Source: Roseinatronobacter ekhonensis (lineage in GTDB: Bacteria; Pseudomonadota; Alphaproteobacteria; Rhodobacterales; Rhodobacteraceae). Taken from it: DNA of 57,693 bases. This document shows, in pieces, positions 8,580 to 18,447 of this stretch. The notes under the pieces are model-generated. The model worked only from the letters and a program-made list of their open reading frames with translations. It made no database searches and was not told the DNA's origin. The position numbers and the translations under genes are program-made. The stretch's first letter is position 1, and every line of letters begins with the position of its first letter. Location: assembly GCF_900499075.1 (NCBI RefSeq), contig NZ_UIHC01000018.1:1-57693 (forward strand), read 5' to 3'.

Positions 8580-9965
8580 ATGACCGACCCCCTCGACCCA
8601 GTTCTGTCCCGAATCGATGCCGACCTTCCACAGGCACTCGACCGGCTGTCGGATTTGCTGCGGATCCCGTCTATCTCGACCGATCCGGCGCATACCCCCG
8701 ATGTTGAGGCCGCCGCAGACTGGCTGGTCAAGGACTTGACGGCAATGGGTTTTTCGGCCCGCAAAGACCCGACAACCGGCCATCCCATGGTGGTCGCGAC
8801 GGGCGGCGCAGAGGATGGCCCGCACCTGCTGTTTTACGGACATTATGACGTGCAACCGGTGGACCCGCTGCACCTGTGGGACCGCGACCCGTTCGACGCC
8901 CAGGTTCAGGACACGCCGCGCGGAAAAGTGATCCGCGCGCGTGGCGCGTCCGATGACAAGGGCCAGTTGATGACGTTCCTGGAAGCCTGCCGCGCATGGC
9001 TGGCCGAACACGGCAGTCTACCGGTAAAGCTGACGTTTTTTCTTGAAGGGGAAGAAGAAAGCGGCTCGCCCTCTTTGGTGCCTTACATGAAGCAGAACGC
9101 CGAACAGCTAAAGGCGGATGTCGCGCTGATCTGCGACACCGGGATGTACGACGCCGAAACCCCGGCCATCACGACCATGTTGCGCGGGCTGCTGGGCGAG
9201 GAAATCACCATTCACGCCGCCGACCGCGATCTGCATTCGGGCATGTTCGGGGGGGCTGCGATGAACCCGGCGCGCGTGCTGGCGCGCATTTCGTCGGATT
9301 TGCATGACGATCAAGGCCGCGTGACGGTGCCGGGGTTTTACGATGACGTGCCCGACCTGCCCGCCGATATTCGGGCACAATGGGCAGAGTTGGGATTTGA
9401 TGCCGAAGCGTTTTTGGGACAGGTGGGCTTGCGCCTGCCCGCGGGCGAACAGGACCGCAGCGCGCTGGAAATGATCTGGGCGCGCCCGACCTGCGAAATC
9501 AACGGGATGATTTCGGGCTATACCGGCGCGGGGTTCAAGACCGTGTTGCCAGCACAGGCCAGTGCCAAGATCAGCTTTCGGCTGGTGGGACAGCAAGACC
9601 CGCACAAACTGCGTGAGAGTTTCCGCGATTTCGTGCGCGCGCGGGTGCCCGCCGATTGTCGCGTGGAATTTGCCGAGCATGGCGCCTCGCCCGCGTCGGT
9701 CATGTCCACCGATCATCCGGCGTTTGAGGCGGCGCGCCAAGCGCTCAGCGCGGAATGGCCCAAACCTGCCGCGTTCGTCGGCTCCGGCGGGTCCATCCCG
9801 ATTGCGGGGTATTTCAAGTCCATTCTGGAGATGGACTCGATGTTGATCGGCTTCGCCAAGGAAGATGACGCCATACACTCGCCAAATGAAAAGTATGACC
9901 TTGACAGCTTCCATCGTGGAATCCGGTCTTGGGCGCGGATCATTGACGCGATTTCAAAGGCTTGA
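8580..9965 (+). CDS. M20 family metallopeptidase (dipeptidase-like)
   Basis: A 461-residue zinc peptidase of the M20/M25/M40 family. Metal-site motifs are in order: FYGHYDVQP with H88 and D90, GASDDKGQ with D125, the catalytic and metal glutamates EGEEESGS at 156-163, and CDTGMYD near residue 195. The inserted lid/dimerisation domain (GMFGG, about residue 220 on) has the arrangement of CNDP-type dipeptidases. There is no signal peptide, so it is cytoplasmic and probably degrades short peptides. The start is the ATG at 8580 behind a GGAG sequence; an upstream GTG adds 13 unconserved residues. The P450 gene begins two bases after its stop, so the two are likely cotranscribed. Confidence 0.9.
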   Translation: MTDPLDPVLSRIDADLPQALDRLSDLLRIPSISTDPAHTPDVEAAADWLVKDLTAMGFSARKDPTTGHPMVVATGGAEDGPHLLFYGHYDVQPVDPLHLWDRDPFDAQVQDTPRGKVIRARGASDDKGQLMTFLEACRAWLAEHGSLPVKLTFFLEGEEESGSPSLVPYMKQNAEQLKADVALICDTGMYDAETPAITTMLRGLLGEEITIHAADRDLHSGMFGGAAMNPARVLARISSDLHDDQGRVTVPGFYDDVPDLPADIRAQWAELGFDAEAFLGQVGLRLPAGEQDRSALEMIWARPTCEINGMISGYTGAGFKTVLPAQASAKISFRLVGQQDPHKLRESFRDFVRARVPADCRVEFAEHGASPASVMSTDHPAFEAARQALSAEWPKPAAFVGSGGSIPIAGYFKSILEMDSMLIGFAKEDDAIHSPNEKYDLDSFHRGIRSWARIIDAISKA

Positions 9966-9967
9966 GC

Positions 9968-11149
9968 ATGTGGCTGAATGCGCTGCCGGTGTTTCATCAA
10001 AACCCGGCAGATGTTCGATTTGTGCAAGACCCCTACCCGGCCTATGACCGTATGCGCGGCCTTGGACCGTTGGTGTATTGGCAAGACTACAGCCTGCCCT
10101 GCACCACCGGTTTTGCCGCCACGAATGCGGTGCTGCGCGACCGCCGCTTCGGACGGGTGCCGTTGGACCCTCCTGCGATCCCACCGCACCTGACCCCGTT
10201 TTACGCGGTCGAGGCGCATTCGATGCTGGAGCTGGAACCCCCGCGCCACACCCGTTTGCGCGGGTTGGTGCTACGGGCCTTTACGTCGCGCCGGATTGCG
10301 GCGCTTGGTCCGCAGATCGAAACGTTGGCGCATGAGTTGATAGATGCGCTGCCAAATCACGAGTTCGATCTGATCGACCAGTTCGCCCAACCCCTTCCCG
10401 TCATCATCATCGCACGGCTGTTGGGTGTGCCGGAAAGCATGGCCCCCGATCTGTTGCGCTGGTCAAATGCGATGGTGGGCATGTATCAGGCCGGACGCAG
10501 CCGCGCGATGGAAGAGGCCGCCGCCACAGCGGCCACGGAATTCGCCACGTTTCTGCGCGGCTATATCGACGCGCGGCGCAACAGCCCGGCGGATGACCTG
10601 ATCACCCATCTGATCGCGGCGGAAGAGGATGGACAGACGCTCTCCACTGACGAGATGATCGCCACCTGTATCCTGCTGTTGAACGCAGGGCACGAGGCGA
10701 CGGTGCACAGCCTTGGTCTGGCGGTGAAAACCCTGCTGGAGCATGACCTGTGGCCTGCCCCCGTGACCGATGCGCTGGTAGAAGAATGCTTGCGTTTTGA
10801 CCCCGCGCTGCACCTGTTCACCCGTTGGGCCTATGACGACATAGACGTGATGGGCGTGACCGTGCCGCGCGGTGCGCAGATCGCCTGCCTGCTGGGCGCG
10901 GCGAACCGCTGCCCGCGCCACTGGGATAACGCCCATCGCTTCGAACCGACCCGCCCTGCCAAAGCGCATTCGGGCTTTGGTGCAGGGCTGCATTTCTGCC
11001 TTGGCGCGCCGCTTGCGCGGCTGGAATTGCGCTACGCATTGCACGCGCTTTGCGCCCGATTGCCCCGTCTTGCCTTGGCGGAACCGCCGCGGATGGCGAA
11101 TATCTACCATTTTCACGGTTTGGAACGGCTGATGCTACGGGCCGGATAG
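9968..11149 (+). CDS. Cytochrome P450
   Basis: A 393-residue soluble bacterial class I P450. The heme loop FGAGLHFCLG at 337-346 gives the thiolate ligand C344, the K-helix ExxR is E273-R276, and the I-helix oxygen-activation segment reads AGHEAT at 240-245, with Glu where many P450s have Asp. The substrate cannot be told from sequence. No ferredoxin or ferredoxin reductase gene is nearby, so electrons must come from shared partners. It starts two bases after the M20 peptidase stop; the ATG at 9968 is preferred over a TTG inside that stop region. cobS follows after 107 bases. Confidence 0.93.
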   Translation: MWLNALPVFHQNPADVRFVQDPYPAYDRMRGLGPLVYWQDYSLPCTTGFAATNAVLRDRRFGRVPLDPPAIPPHLTPFYAVEAHSMLELEPPRHTRLRGLVLRAFTSRRIAALGPQIETLAHELIDALPNHEFDLIDQFAQPLPVIIIARLLGVPESMAPDLLRWSNAMVGMYQAGRSRAMEEAAATAATEFATFLRGYIDARRNSPADDLITHLIAAEEDGQTLSTDEMIATCILLLNAGHEATVHSLGLAVKTLLEHDLWPAPVTDALVEECLRFDPALHLFTRWAYDDIDVMGVTVPRGAQIACLLGAANRCPRHWDNAHRFEPTRPAKAHSGFGAGLHFCLGAPLARLELRYALHALCARLPRLALAEPPRMANIYHFHGLERLMLRAG

Positions 11150-11256
11150 TGCCTTTCCCTTGAACCTTCGCGGCATATGTTTCACACAAGCGCGAACCCG
11201 TGGCGCAGCAAACACCTCCGCGACCACGCAGCCACACCAACGCAGGACGAATAGGC

Positions 11257-12228
11257 ATGACAGATCTCAGCAGGCCCACCGAAGACATCTCTGTGCGCGA
11301 CGTGTTCGGGATAGACAGTGACATGACCGTCAAGGGCTTTGCAGAGGCCGGCGACCGCGTGCCTGCGATGGACCCGACCTACAAATTCGACCCCGACACG
11401 ACCTTGGCCATTCTGGCAGGCTTTGCCTATAACCGGCGCGTCATGGTGCAGGGTTATCACGGCACGGGCAAATCCACCCATATCGAGCAGGTGGCCGCGC
11501 GCTTGAATTGGCCATCTGTGCGGGTGAACCTTGACAGCCATATCAGCCGGATCGACCTGATCGGCAAAGACGCGATCAAGCTGCGCGACGGGGTGCAGGT
11601 CACCGAATTTCAGGACGGGATTCTGCCATGGGCGCTGCGCAACCCCGTGGCGATTGTGTTCGACGAGTATGACGCGGGCCGTCCCGACGTCATGTTCGTG
11701 ATCCAGCGCGTGCTGGAGCATGACGGCAAGCTGACCCTGCTGGACCAGAACGAGATCATCACGCCGCACCCGTGTTTTCGTCTGTTCGCGACAGCCAATA
11801 CCGTGGGCTTGGGCGACACGACGGGCCTGTATCACGGCACGCAGCAGATAAACCAGGCACAAATGGATCGCTGGTCGCTGGTCGCGACGCTGAACTACCT
11901 GAGCCACGATGCAGAGGTCGCGATCGTTCTGTCGAAGAACCCTGCCTATAACACGGCGGCCGGCCGCAAAGAAATCAGCCAGATGGTGACGGTTGCGGAT
12001 ATGACCCGCACGGCATTCATGAATGGCGATTTATCCACCGTGATGTCGCCGCGCACGGTCATCAACTGGGCCGAGAATACGCGGATTTTCCGGTCGGTCG
12101 GCTACGCGTTCCGACTGTCGTTCATGAACAAATGCGACGAGCTGGAGCGCCAGACAGTCGCCGAGTTCTACCAACGGTGCTTTGACGAGGAACTGCCTGA
12201 ATCGGCGGCCAGCATGTCACTGGGATGA
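11257..12228 (+). CDS. cobS: Aerobic cobaltochelatase subunit CobS
   Basis: A 323-residue AAA+ ATPase, the CobS subunit of the CobNST complex that inserts cobalt into hydrogenobyrinic acid a,c-diamide in the oxygen-dependent B12 pathway. The Walker A motif is GYHGTGKST near residues 66-74 and Walker B is IVFDEYD near 132-138; the N-terminal segment matches the CobS extension before the ATPase core. The start is the ATG at 11257 (MTDLSRP) preceded by a GGAC/AGG-like sequence; longer frames upstream are not conserved. Its stop overlaps the next gene by ATGA. I see no cobalamin riboswitch upstream. cobT lies 2.2 kb downstream. Confidence 0.95.
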   Translation: MTDLSRPTEDISVRDVFGIDSDMTVKGFAEAGDRVPAMDPTYKFDPDTTLAILAGFAYNRRVMVQGYHGTGKSTHIEQVAARLNWPSVRVNLDSHISRIDLIGKDAIKLRDGVQVTEFQDGILPWALRNPVAIVFDEYDAGRPDVMFVIQRVLEHDGKLTLLDQNEIITPHPCFRLFATANTVGLGDTTGLYHGTQQINQAQMDRWSLVATLNYLSHDAEVAIVLSKNPAYNTAAGRKEISQMVTVADMTRTAFMNGDLSTVMSPRTVINWAENTRIFRSVGYAFRLSFMNKCDELERQTVAEFYQRCFDEELPESAASMSLG

Positions 12229-12668
12229 GGTATGCGGCGCTGCTGTCGATGGTGGTGTTGACGGGCTGCGTCGCGCCACAGCCGGGCACCGATACGGGCC
12301 CGCGGGCGGAAACGACCGCGTTCGAAGAGGCGGGGTGCCGCATTCGCCGGGTTGTGGATGGCGACACGATCAGCATTTTCTGTCCGGACACGGGGTCGCG
12401 AAATTTGCGCCTGACTGGATATGACACGCCCGAAACCTACAAGCCGAAATGCCGGTCGGAGCGGGCGCGCGGCGAAGCGGCAAGCCGCCGCCTGACAGCG
12501 CTGGTGCGCCAAGCGCGCAGCGTGGACGTGCGGTTCAGCGGGACGGACCGCTACGGGCGGCTGCTGGGCCGCCTGTACCTTGACCGGACCGATATCGCAC
12601 GGCTGATGGTGTCCGAAGGACATGCGGTGCCGTATAATGGCGGCCGACGGCGGAATTGGTGTGCCTGA
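12225..12668 (+). CDS. Thermonuclease (SNase)-like lipoprotein
   Basis: A 147-residue protein with a lipoprotein signal (lipobox LTGC, modified Cys near residue 15) and a staphylococcal-nuclease-fold domain. The catalytic pattern is kept: the metal-site Asp in VVDGDT, Arg-Asp-Glu in RLTGYDTPE, and the second Arg in DRYGRLLGR. It should be a calcium-dependent phosphodiesterase attached to a membrane facing the periplasm or the outside; the family is also often involved in unknown roles. It begins inside the cobS stop codon (ATGA), so it is translationally coupled to a B12 gene with no obvious functional link. Confidence 0.82.
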   Translation: MRYAALLSMVVLTGCVAPQPGTDTGPRAETTAFEEAGCRIRRVVDGDTISIFCPDTGSRNLRLTGYDTPETYKPKCRSERARGEAASRRLTALVRQARSVDVRFSGTDRYGRLLGRLYLDRTDIARLMVSEGHAVPYNGGRRRNWCA

Positions 12669-12790
12669 AAGATGTGATCGCGTCATGCTGTCACTCTAGG
12701 ACGAACCCGTTTCTATATAGTTAACGCAGTGAACCGGACTTCACATAAAGCTGAACGGCTTTGCTGGCCGGAACATGCTAAGACACCGGT

Positions 12791-13168
12791 ATGGTGGTCC
12801 GATCCTCTCTCCTGTTGTGGCTTGTCGCCGCAATGCCGATTGCCGCAGCCCCGGCAGACGTGGTTGCGGTAAAAATTGACCGCAACGCGGATGGCAGCTT
12901 CCACGTGTCAGTTACCATCGCATCCGACGAGACGGGGTGGGACAAATACGCCGACAAATGGCAAGTTCTGGACCCGGATGGCGCAATTCTTGGCACGCGC
13001 ATTTTGCACCACCCGCATGTCAACGAGCAACCCTTTACCCGTGCACTGCCCGCTTTGCAGATACCGTCCAGCGTGACGGAAATCCGCGTGCGCGCGCATG
13101 ACAGCGTAGAGGGGTTTGGCGGCGCTGAACGTGTCGTGCCGGTCCCCCAAGCGATTGCCGATCAATAA
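12791..13168 (+). CDS. Small secreted protein of unknown function
   Basis: A 125-residue protein with a signal peptide (hydrophobic LLLWLVAAMPIAAAPA, cleavage near residue 20-22). The mature part is about 100 residues, beta-rich in appearance, with a conserved-looking core DKWQVLDPDGAILGTRIL and HPHVNEQPFTR. The pattern suggests a single immunoglobulin-like or similar beta-sandwich fold, which is an inference from composition only. The start is the ATG at 12791. It sits alone between the nuclease-like lipoprotein and the TbpB-like lipoprotein; 122 bases upstream and 91 downstream have no recognised element. Confidence 0.72.
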   Translation: MVVRSSLLLWLVAAMPIAAAPADVVAVKIDRNADGSFHVSVTIASDETGWDKYADKWQVLDPDGAILGTRILHHPHVNEQPFTRALPALQIPSSVTEIRVRAHDSVEGFGGAERVVPVPQAIADQ

Positions 13169-13259
13169 ACAATTCCCATATTTGGCCTTAATTCATTCCT
13201 AACGCGGCCACAAAGAGCCAGCATACCCAGTGCAATCGGATTTATCAGGATTGCCCGCT

Positions 13260-14174
13260 ATGCTTATTCGTTTGTCCTCACTCGTTTGCACTGTCGCACT
13301 ATTGTCTGCCTGTTCTGACGGTTCTTTGGCGCCAACATCGGACCCGTCTGTCACCGGGGGCAGTGAGCCAAACACGCTTCCCCAATCGGGTCAGGGGAAT
13401 TCCGGTGGCGTTGTGTCCGGCAGTGGCAGGCCGGCCGCAGGTGTCGAGGCGACCATGCGTTACAATGGCGAGACCAGACGTGTCAGCGGGGCGCGGGTCG
13501 ATTTTCACAATGGCGATCTGACTGGTGTTTCGGTCACATGTTCGCGTGCTGGCGGCGGTGCGGTCGTTCCCGAATGTGATGTTGTGAATGCTGACAGCGC
13601 TTGGCTGGTAAACGAGTTGAGCGGTCGCTACGCCTATGCGGGGTCTTTTGCAATCAACGGTCACGGGCCCGAAGGCGATCAGGACAGCTTCGTCACGATC
13701 CATTCCGGTCCGGGCATGAACCCTGACGAGAGTGTGACACTGCCCGGCGAAAGCGTTGGCTATCGCGGCAGTTATCAGGCCGGAAGCAATGTGATTCGCG
13801 ACGGGGTCCAGTATGATGGAACTGCGAGAGGTCGTGTCGACATGACCGCTGATTTCACATCCGGCGCATTGTCGGCCGATTTTGGCGGGTTTATTTTGGA
13901 TGCCGAAGATGGTGCATATGTACGTATCGAGGCCGGCTTTGAGGGTGCGGTTATCGGCCCGGACGGCCGCTTCTACAATAGTGACGGCACTGTGTTTTCC
14001 TATGACGGCACCCAGGCTTGGGGCGAACTTGACGGAGCGTTCTACGGGCCGAATGCCGAAGAAGCCGCTGGCACATTCGGCTTCGGCAATGCCTCGGGCG
14101 GGATGACCGGCATCATGCTGGGCTGCACAGAGTACAATCAGGGCAACTGCGTGGCCCCCTCCCCGCGCTTCTGA
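13260..14174 (+). CDS. TbpB-like surface lipoprotein
   Basis: A 304-residue lipoprotein. The ATG at 13260 gives a standard lipoprotein signal with lipobox LLSAC (Cys18), followed by a low-complexity Ser/Gly/Thr/Pro linker. The C-terminal region has the repeated beta-strand pattern of transferrin-binding-protein-B-like barrels, including the near-signature GAFYGPNAEEAAGTFGF about 30 residues from the end. Families with this motif include TbpB, HpuA-like and other Slam-dependent surface lipoproteins that bind host or metal-carrier ligands. A disulfide is possible in the C-terminal GCTEYNQGNC. Its ligand is unknown; the place between cobS and cobT suggests, but does not prove, a link to corrinoid or metal capture. 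Bases 14175-14388 hold no recognised gene. Confidence 0.72.
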   Translation: MLIRLSSLVCTVALLSACSDGSLAPTSDPSVTGGSEPNTLPQSGQGNSGGVVSGSGRPAAGVEATMRYNGETRRVSGARVDFHNGDLTGVSVTCSRAGGGAVVPECDVVNADSAWLVNELSGRYAYAGSFAINGHGPEGDQDSFVTIHSGPGMNPDESVTLPGESVGYRGSYQAGSNVIRDGVQYDGTARGRVDMTADFTSGALSADFGGFILDAEDGAYVRIEAGFEGAVIGPDGRFYNSDGTVFSYDGTQAWGELDGAFYGPNAEEAAGTFGFGNASGGMTGIMLGCTEYNQGNCVAPSPRF

Positions 14175-14388
14175 GCAATGGCCGGCGCGCGGTAGCGAAC
14201 CGTAACCTCCCCGCGCGCTGCGATGCTTCACACCAATACGGGTTTAGGTCCTCGATCAGCCGCTCGCACGAGTTTGCGATTGGCGTGTTCCTGACCTGCG
14301 CTTGTGCGATCCGGCGGCGAGCCGCCTTTCCTTTCGGGGGCCGCTGGTCTATTTGTCATGCATATCCAATCCGCAAGACCGGTGACGT

Positions 14389-16263
14389 ATGAGCAAGCCT
14401 TCCGACAATCCGGCAGACCCGTTCAAAAAGGCGCTGTCGGACACCGCCCGCACCATGGCGGATGCCCGCGAGATGACAGTCAGCTATTCGGTGGACCCGC
14501 CCGGCCTGAGCGGCGAGGCGATGCGCCTGCCGCAGATCACCCGACGCATGACCCGCGACGAGGTGCTTCTGGCGCGCGGCACCGCCGACAGCCTTGCGCT
14601 GCGCCACCGCTACCACAACACCGCGACCCACGCGCGTTACATGCCGCAGGGGGACATGGCGCGCGAGCTGTATCAGGCTATGGAAGATGCGCGCTGCGAA
14701 GCCGTGGGCGCGCGGTATATGCCCGGCACCGCTGGTAATATCGACGCACGGATCGGCCATGACGCCAGCCGCAAAGGTTATGCGCAGATTCGCGACCGCC
14801 AAGATGCCCCCCTGCCCGTGGCCGCCAGTTATATGATCCGAGAGATGGCGACGGGGCGGGACCTGCCCGACGGCGCCGACCATGTGCTGGACCTGTGGCG
14901 CGGCTTTATAGAGGAGCGCGCGGGCGGCACGCTGGAAGGGCTGGAGGACGTGCTGGCCGATCAGGGTGCATTCGCCCGGTTTACCCGCCGCATGATCGAG
15001 GATCTGGGCTTTGGCGATCAGTTGGGCGATGACCCCGACGACACCGGCGACGAAGATGAGGGCACCGAGGACGACAGCGAAGACCAGTCCGAGGAACCTG
15101 AAAACCCCGACAGCCAAGGCGACGATGACAGCGCCGAGGATGACAGCTCTGACGAGGATGGCCAGTCGCAAGACGCGGCCCAAGCCGATCTGGCGGTGGA
15201 TGAGGATGGCGAAGACGAGATGTCGGACGAGGCCGAAATGCCCGAGGGCGAGGCCCCGATGGACCCGCCGCCTCCGCCACCGCATTCGGAGGCAAGTGCA
15301 GACTACAAGGTGTTTACCACCGCCAATGACGAGGAAATACGCGCCGAGGACTTGGCCGAACCCGCCGAGTTGGAACGCCTGCGCGCCTATCTGGACCAGC
15401 AGTTGGAGCCGCTGAAAGGCGCCGTGTCCCGGCTGGCCAACAAGCTGCAACGCCGCTTGCAGGCGCAACAGAACCGATCATGGCTGTTCGACCTGGAAGA
15501 AGGCACGCTTGATGCCGGGCGGCTGGCGCGCGTGGTGGCCAACCCGACCACGCCACTGTCGTTCAAGCAGGAAAAAGACACCGAATTCCGCGACACGGTG
15601 GTGACACTGCTTCTGGACAATTCGGGGTCCATGCGCGGGCGACCGATTTCCATCGCCGCGATTTGCGCCGATGTGCTGGCCCGGACGCTGGAGCGGTGCA
15701 ATGTGAAGGTGGAAATCCTCGGCTTTACCACCCGCGCGTGGAAGGGCGGGATGTCGCGTGAAGCGTGGCTGAATGACGGGCGTAGCCTGCAACCCGGACG
15801 CCTGAACGATCTGCGCCACATCATCTACAAACACGCGGATGCACCATGGCGGCGCGTGCGCCCCAATCTGGGGCTGATGATGAAGGAAGGCTTGCTGAAG
15901 GAAAACATCGACGGCGAGGCGCTCGAATGGGCGCACCGGCGCATGGTCGGACGTCCCGAGGCGCGCAAGATCCTGATGGTCATTTCCGATGGTGCCCCGG
16001 TCGATGACAGCACTCTGTCAGTCAACCCCGCAAACTATCTGGAACGCCACCTGCGCGACGTGATCGCCATGGTCGAGAAGCGCCGCGCTGTCGAGTTGCT
16101 GGCCATCGGGATCGGCCATGATGTGACGCGTTATTACGACCGCGCGGTTACGATTACAGATGTCGAACAACTGGCAGGCGCCATGACAGAACAACTCGCG
16201 GCACTGTTTGACCAAGACCCGCGCGCCCGCGCCCGGTTTTCAGGTATCCGGCGCGCAAGCTGA
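14389..16263 (+). CDS. cobT: Aerobic cobaltochelatase subunit CobT
   Basis: A 624-residue CobT, the partner of CobS in the chaperone-like complex that drives CobN-dependent cobalt insertion. The order of parts is typical: an N-terminal domain that binds CobS, a long strongly acidic linker (about residues 215-295, nearly all Asp, Glu, Ser and Gly) and a C-terminal von Willebrand factor A domain whose MIDAS motif DNSGS is near residue 410. The start is the ATG at 14389 (MSKPSDNP). It is separated from cobS by three exported-protein genes, and CobN is not in the window. The 256 bases after it, up to the tRNA, hold nothing I can identify. Confidence 0.95.
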   Translation: MSKPSDNPADPFKKALSDTARTMADAREMTVSYSVDPPGLSGEAMRLPQITRRMTRDEVLLARGTADSLALRHRYHNTATHARYMPQGDMARELYQAMEDARCEAVGARYMPGTAGNIDARIGHDASRKGYAQIRDRQDAPLPVAASYMIREMATGRDLPDGADHVLDLWRGFIEERAGGTLEGLEDVLADQGAFARFTRRMIEDLGFGDQLGDDPDDTGDEDEGTEDDSEDQSEEPENPDSQGDDDSAEDDSSDEDGQSQDAAQADLAVDEDGEDEMSDEAEMPEGEAPMDPPPPPPHSEASADYKVFTTANDEEIRAEDLAEPAELERLRAYLDQQLEPLKGAVSRLANKLQRRLQAQQNRSWLFDLEEGTLDAGRLARVVANPTTPLSFKQEKDTEFRDTVVTLLLDNSGSMRGRPISIAAICADVLARTLERCNVKVEILGFTTRAWKGGMSREAWLNDGRSLQPGRLNDLRHIIYKHADAPWRRVRPNLGLMMKEGLLKENIDGEALEWAHRRMVGRPEARKILMVISDGAPVDDSTLSVNPANYLERHLRDVIAMVEKRRAVELLAIGIGHDVTRYYDRAVTITDVEQLAGAMTEQLAALFDQDPRARARFSGIRRAS

Positions 16264-16519
16264 CCGAGGTGGGATGACGAACGACCTTGGCGTATCGGGG
16301 GTGTGACGATACGCTGCGACCCGCTTTGCCGCAGTGTTCACCCTGCGTGCACGAGGTCGTTAACCTGCGTATGGATCAGGGACACAGCACACCGAACGAC
16401 CGACGGCGCACCGGGCTGTCAACAAGGCGTGCCCCCTCCAGACCTACGTCCCTTAGATAGCCACACACAGATACACTCCGCGTCCCCGTCAAAGGCCAGT
16501 ATTTCACAAAAATGAGAAA

Positions 16520-16596
16520 TGGCGCACCCATCAGGATTCGAACCTGAGGCCTCTGCCTTCGGAGGGCAGCGCTCTATCCAGCTGAGCTATGGGTGC
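16520..16596 (-). tRNA. tRNA-Arg (anticodon CCG)
   Basis: A 77-base tRNA on the minus strand. The acceptor stem GCACCCA/TGGGTGC is perfect, with discriminator G and encoded CCA at 16522-16520. The D arm has AGCTCAGCTGGATAGAGC, the anticodon stem is CTGCC/GGCAG around the loop CTCCGAA (anticodon CCG, Arg), and the T arm contains GGTTCGAATCC. It lies 46 bases downstream of sufS on the same strand. Confidence 0.97.
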
Positions 16597-16642
16597 CTTG
16601 GGCGCCGGTATAGGCGTGCGGCCCGTGCGATGCAACGGGGTT

Positions 16643-17866
16643 TCATGCGAAAAGATCGTGACACAGCTCCAACCCGTCGATCAGGGCGTCCACCTCTTCG
16701 CGGGTGTTATACATGGCAAATGACGCGCGGCAGGTTGCAGTCAGGTCCATATGCTCCATCAGCGGGCCGCAGCAATGCTGGCCTGCGCGCACGGCAATGC
16801 CCTTCTGGTCCAGCACGGTCGAGATATCGTGCGCATGCGCGGCCCCGTCCAGCACAAAGCTGAAAATCGCGCCCTTTCCGGGTGCGTTGCCCTGCACACT
16901 AATCCAGTTCAGACCGGCCAGCCGGGTTTGCGCGTAGTCACGCAACGCCGCTTCATGCGCCGCGATATTGTCCAGCCCCACGCCCACCATGTAGTCGATG
17001 GCCACGCCCAGTCCGATCTGCTGAACAATGCCAGGAGTGCCTGCTTCGAACTTGTGGGGCGGGTCGTTATACACCACGCCGTCGCGCGTCACCTCTCGGA
17101 TCATGTCGCCACCGCCCATGAAGGGGCGCATTTCGGCCTGACGGGCGCGGCTGATATAAATCGCGCCCGAAGCCGACGGCCCGTAAAGCTTGTGCCCCGT
17201 GACCGCGTAGAAATCGCAGCCCAAGGCCTGCACATCCACCGGCATGTGCACGGCGGCTTGCGACCCGTCCACCAGCACCGGAACGCCCTTGGCGCGCGCG
17301 CCCGCGCAGATGGCGGCCACATCAACCACGGTGCCGAGCACGTTGGACATATGCGTCACCGCAACCAGCTTGGTCCGCGGGCCGATCGCGTCGATCATCG
17401 CTTGCGGGTCAAGGCTGCCATCGGCGGCTGTGTCCACCCATTTGATGACCACGCCCTGACGCTCACGCAGGAAATGCCACGGCACGATATTGGCGTGATG
17501 CTCCATGATCGACAGGACAATCTCGTCCCCCGGCTCCAACCGGGGCATGGCCCAGCCATAGGCCACAAGGTTGATGCCCATTGTCGTGCCGGTGGTGTAC
17601 AGGATTTCATCCTCATGCCCGGCATTCAGAAAGCGCTGCAACTTGCCGCGCACGCCCTCGTATTTGTCAGTCGCAAGGTTCGAAAGGTAATGCAGGCCGC
17701 GATGAACATTGGCGTATTCTTCGGCATAGCCGCGCGTGACCGCATCGATCACGGCGCGCGGTTTTTGCGAAGAGGCGCCATTGTCCAGGTAAACCAGCGG
17801 TTTGCCGTTCACCTCGCGCGACAGGATCGGGAAATCGGCACGGATTTTGGCGATATCCAGCATCAT
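16643..17866 (-). CDS. sufS: Cysteine desulfurase SufS
   Basis: A 407-residue group II cysteine desulfurase. It frees sulfur from cysteine as a persulfide for Fe-S cluster assembly. The PLP lysine is K226 in TGHKLYGP, and the active-site cysteine is C365 in GQHCCGPL. The family signature RAGQHC matches SufS rather than IscS. SufS enzymes usually need SufE or SufU to take up sulfur; neither is in the window. The start is the first of two tandem ATGs: 17866 gives an ATGA overlap with the upstream YIP1 family gene. It is the last gene of the suf operon. Confidence 0.95.
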   Translation of the reverse strand: MMLDIAKIRADFPILSREVNGKPLVYLDNGASSQKPRAVIDAVTRGYAEEYANVHRGLHYLSNLATDKYEGVRGKLQRFLNAGHEDEILYTTGTTMGINLVAYGWAMPRLEPGDEIVLSIMEHHANIVPWHFLRERQGVVIKWVDTAADGSLDPQAMIDAIGPRTKLVAVTHMSNVLGTVVDVAAICAGARAKGVPVLVDGSQAAVHMPVDVQALGCDFYAVTGHKLYGPSASGAIYISRARQAEMRPFMGGGDMIREVTRDGVVYNDPPHKFEAGTPGIVQQIGLGVAIDYMVGVGLDNIAAHEAALRDYAQTRLAGLNWISVQGNAPGKGAIFSFVLDGAAHAHDISTVLDQKGIAVRAGQHCCGPLMEHMDLTATCRASFAMYNTREEVDALIDGLELCHDLFA

Positions 17867-18438
17867 TGCATTCCTTGTGGCCCAAGGCCCAACACCGACA
17901 GCACGATGGCAAGCACCACCGCAAGGCCGAAAAATGAAAATACGGTGCCCACGACGACCTTCAGCGCAGACGTGAACCCATGTAGCGCCATGGTAAAGTT
18001 CACCAGAAGCCATATGAACACCGCCAGGGCGAGCATCGTTGCGAAACCGAAAAGCGGCGGCACCAGAACCATCGCGACAAGCTGTAGGATCTGAACGGCA
18101 ATCATCACGAATTGCAGCCATGCCAGCAGCAAAAGCGCATCGGGAAAAGTGCCTTTGCCGCCCGCAAGCCGCCCGATGCCTTGCACCGCAACGACCAGCC
18201 CCAGCAATATCATGGTCTGGAACACGGCCATGAAGATCATGCTGCCGCCGAAGCCGCCTTCACCGAGCACAAGGATGGACATTTGCCCGACCAGCACGGA
18301 CAGCACCACCACGATCACGAAGCCCAGCCAGCGCGCATCATCGGGCGGGTTCATCGCCATGATCCGGGCCGCCGTGGCGCGCGGAGCAGTCAATGTCTCG
18401 CGCATCAGCGCAGTGACGGTTGCCAATGTCAGATCCAT
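17863..18438 (-). CDS. YIP1 family membrane protein (copy 2)
   Basis: A 191-residue inner-membrane protein with about five hydrophobic segments after an N-terminal amphipathic region that contains TLATVTALMRETLTAPR. This layout is the Yip1 domain pattern. Bacterial members have no agreed function. It lies between its paralog and sufS with a 4-base overlap into sufS and a 9-base gap from the paralog, so it must be part of the suf transcript. Both paralogs share the start pattern of a charged helix ending in P-R just before the first membrane segment, which suggests an old tandem duplication. Confidence 0.82.
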   Translation of the reverse strand: MDLTLATVTALMRETLTAPRATAARIMAMNPPDDARWLGFVIVVVLSVLVGQMSILVLGEGGFGGSMIFMAVFQTMILLGLVVAVQGIGRLAGGKGTFPDALLLLAWLQFVMIAVQILQLVAMVLVPPLFGFATMLALAVFIWLLVNFTMALHGFTSALKVVVGTVFSFFGLAVVLAIVLSVLGLGPQGMQ

Positions 18439-18447
18439 CGCCCTCTC

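Noticed and set aside
11150-11256. Cobalamin riboswitch upstream of cobS
   Set aside because: The 107-base gap is too short and lacks B12-box-like sequence.
13299-14231. 310-codon frame antisense to the TbpB-like lipoprotein gene
   Set aside because: The sense protein has a lipobox and a family motif; the antisense product has neither.
16751-18094. 447-codon open frame antisense to sufS and the YIP1 gene
   Set aside because: It mirrors the codon pattern of a GC-rich gene; its product is His/Arg-rich without any domain, while the opposite strand encodes a complete SufS.
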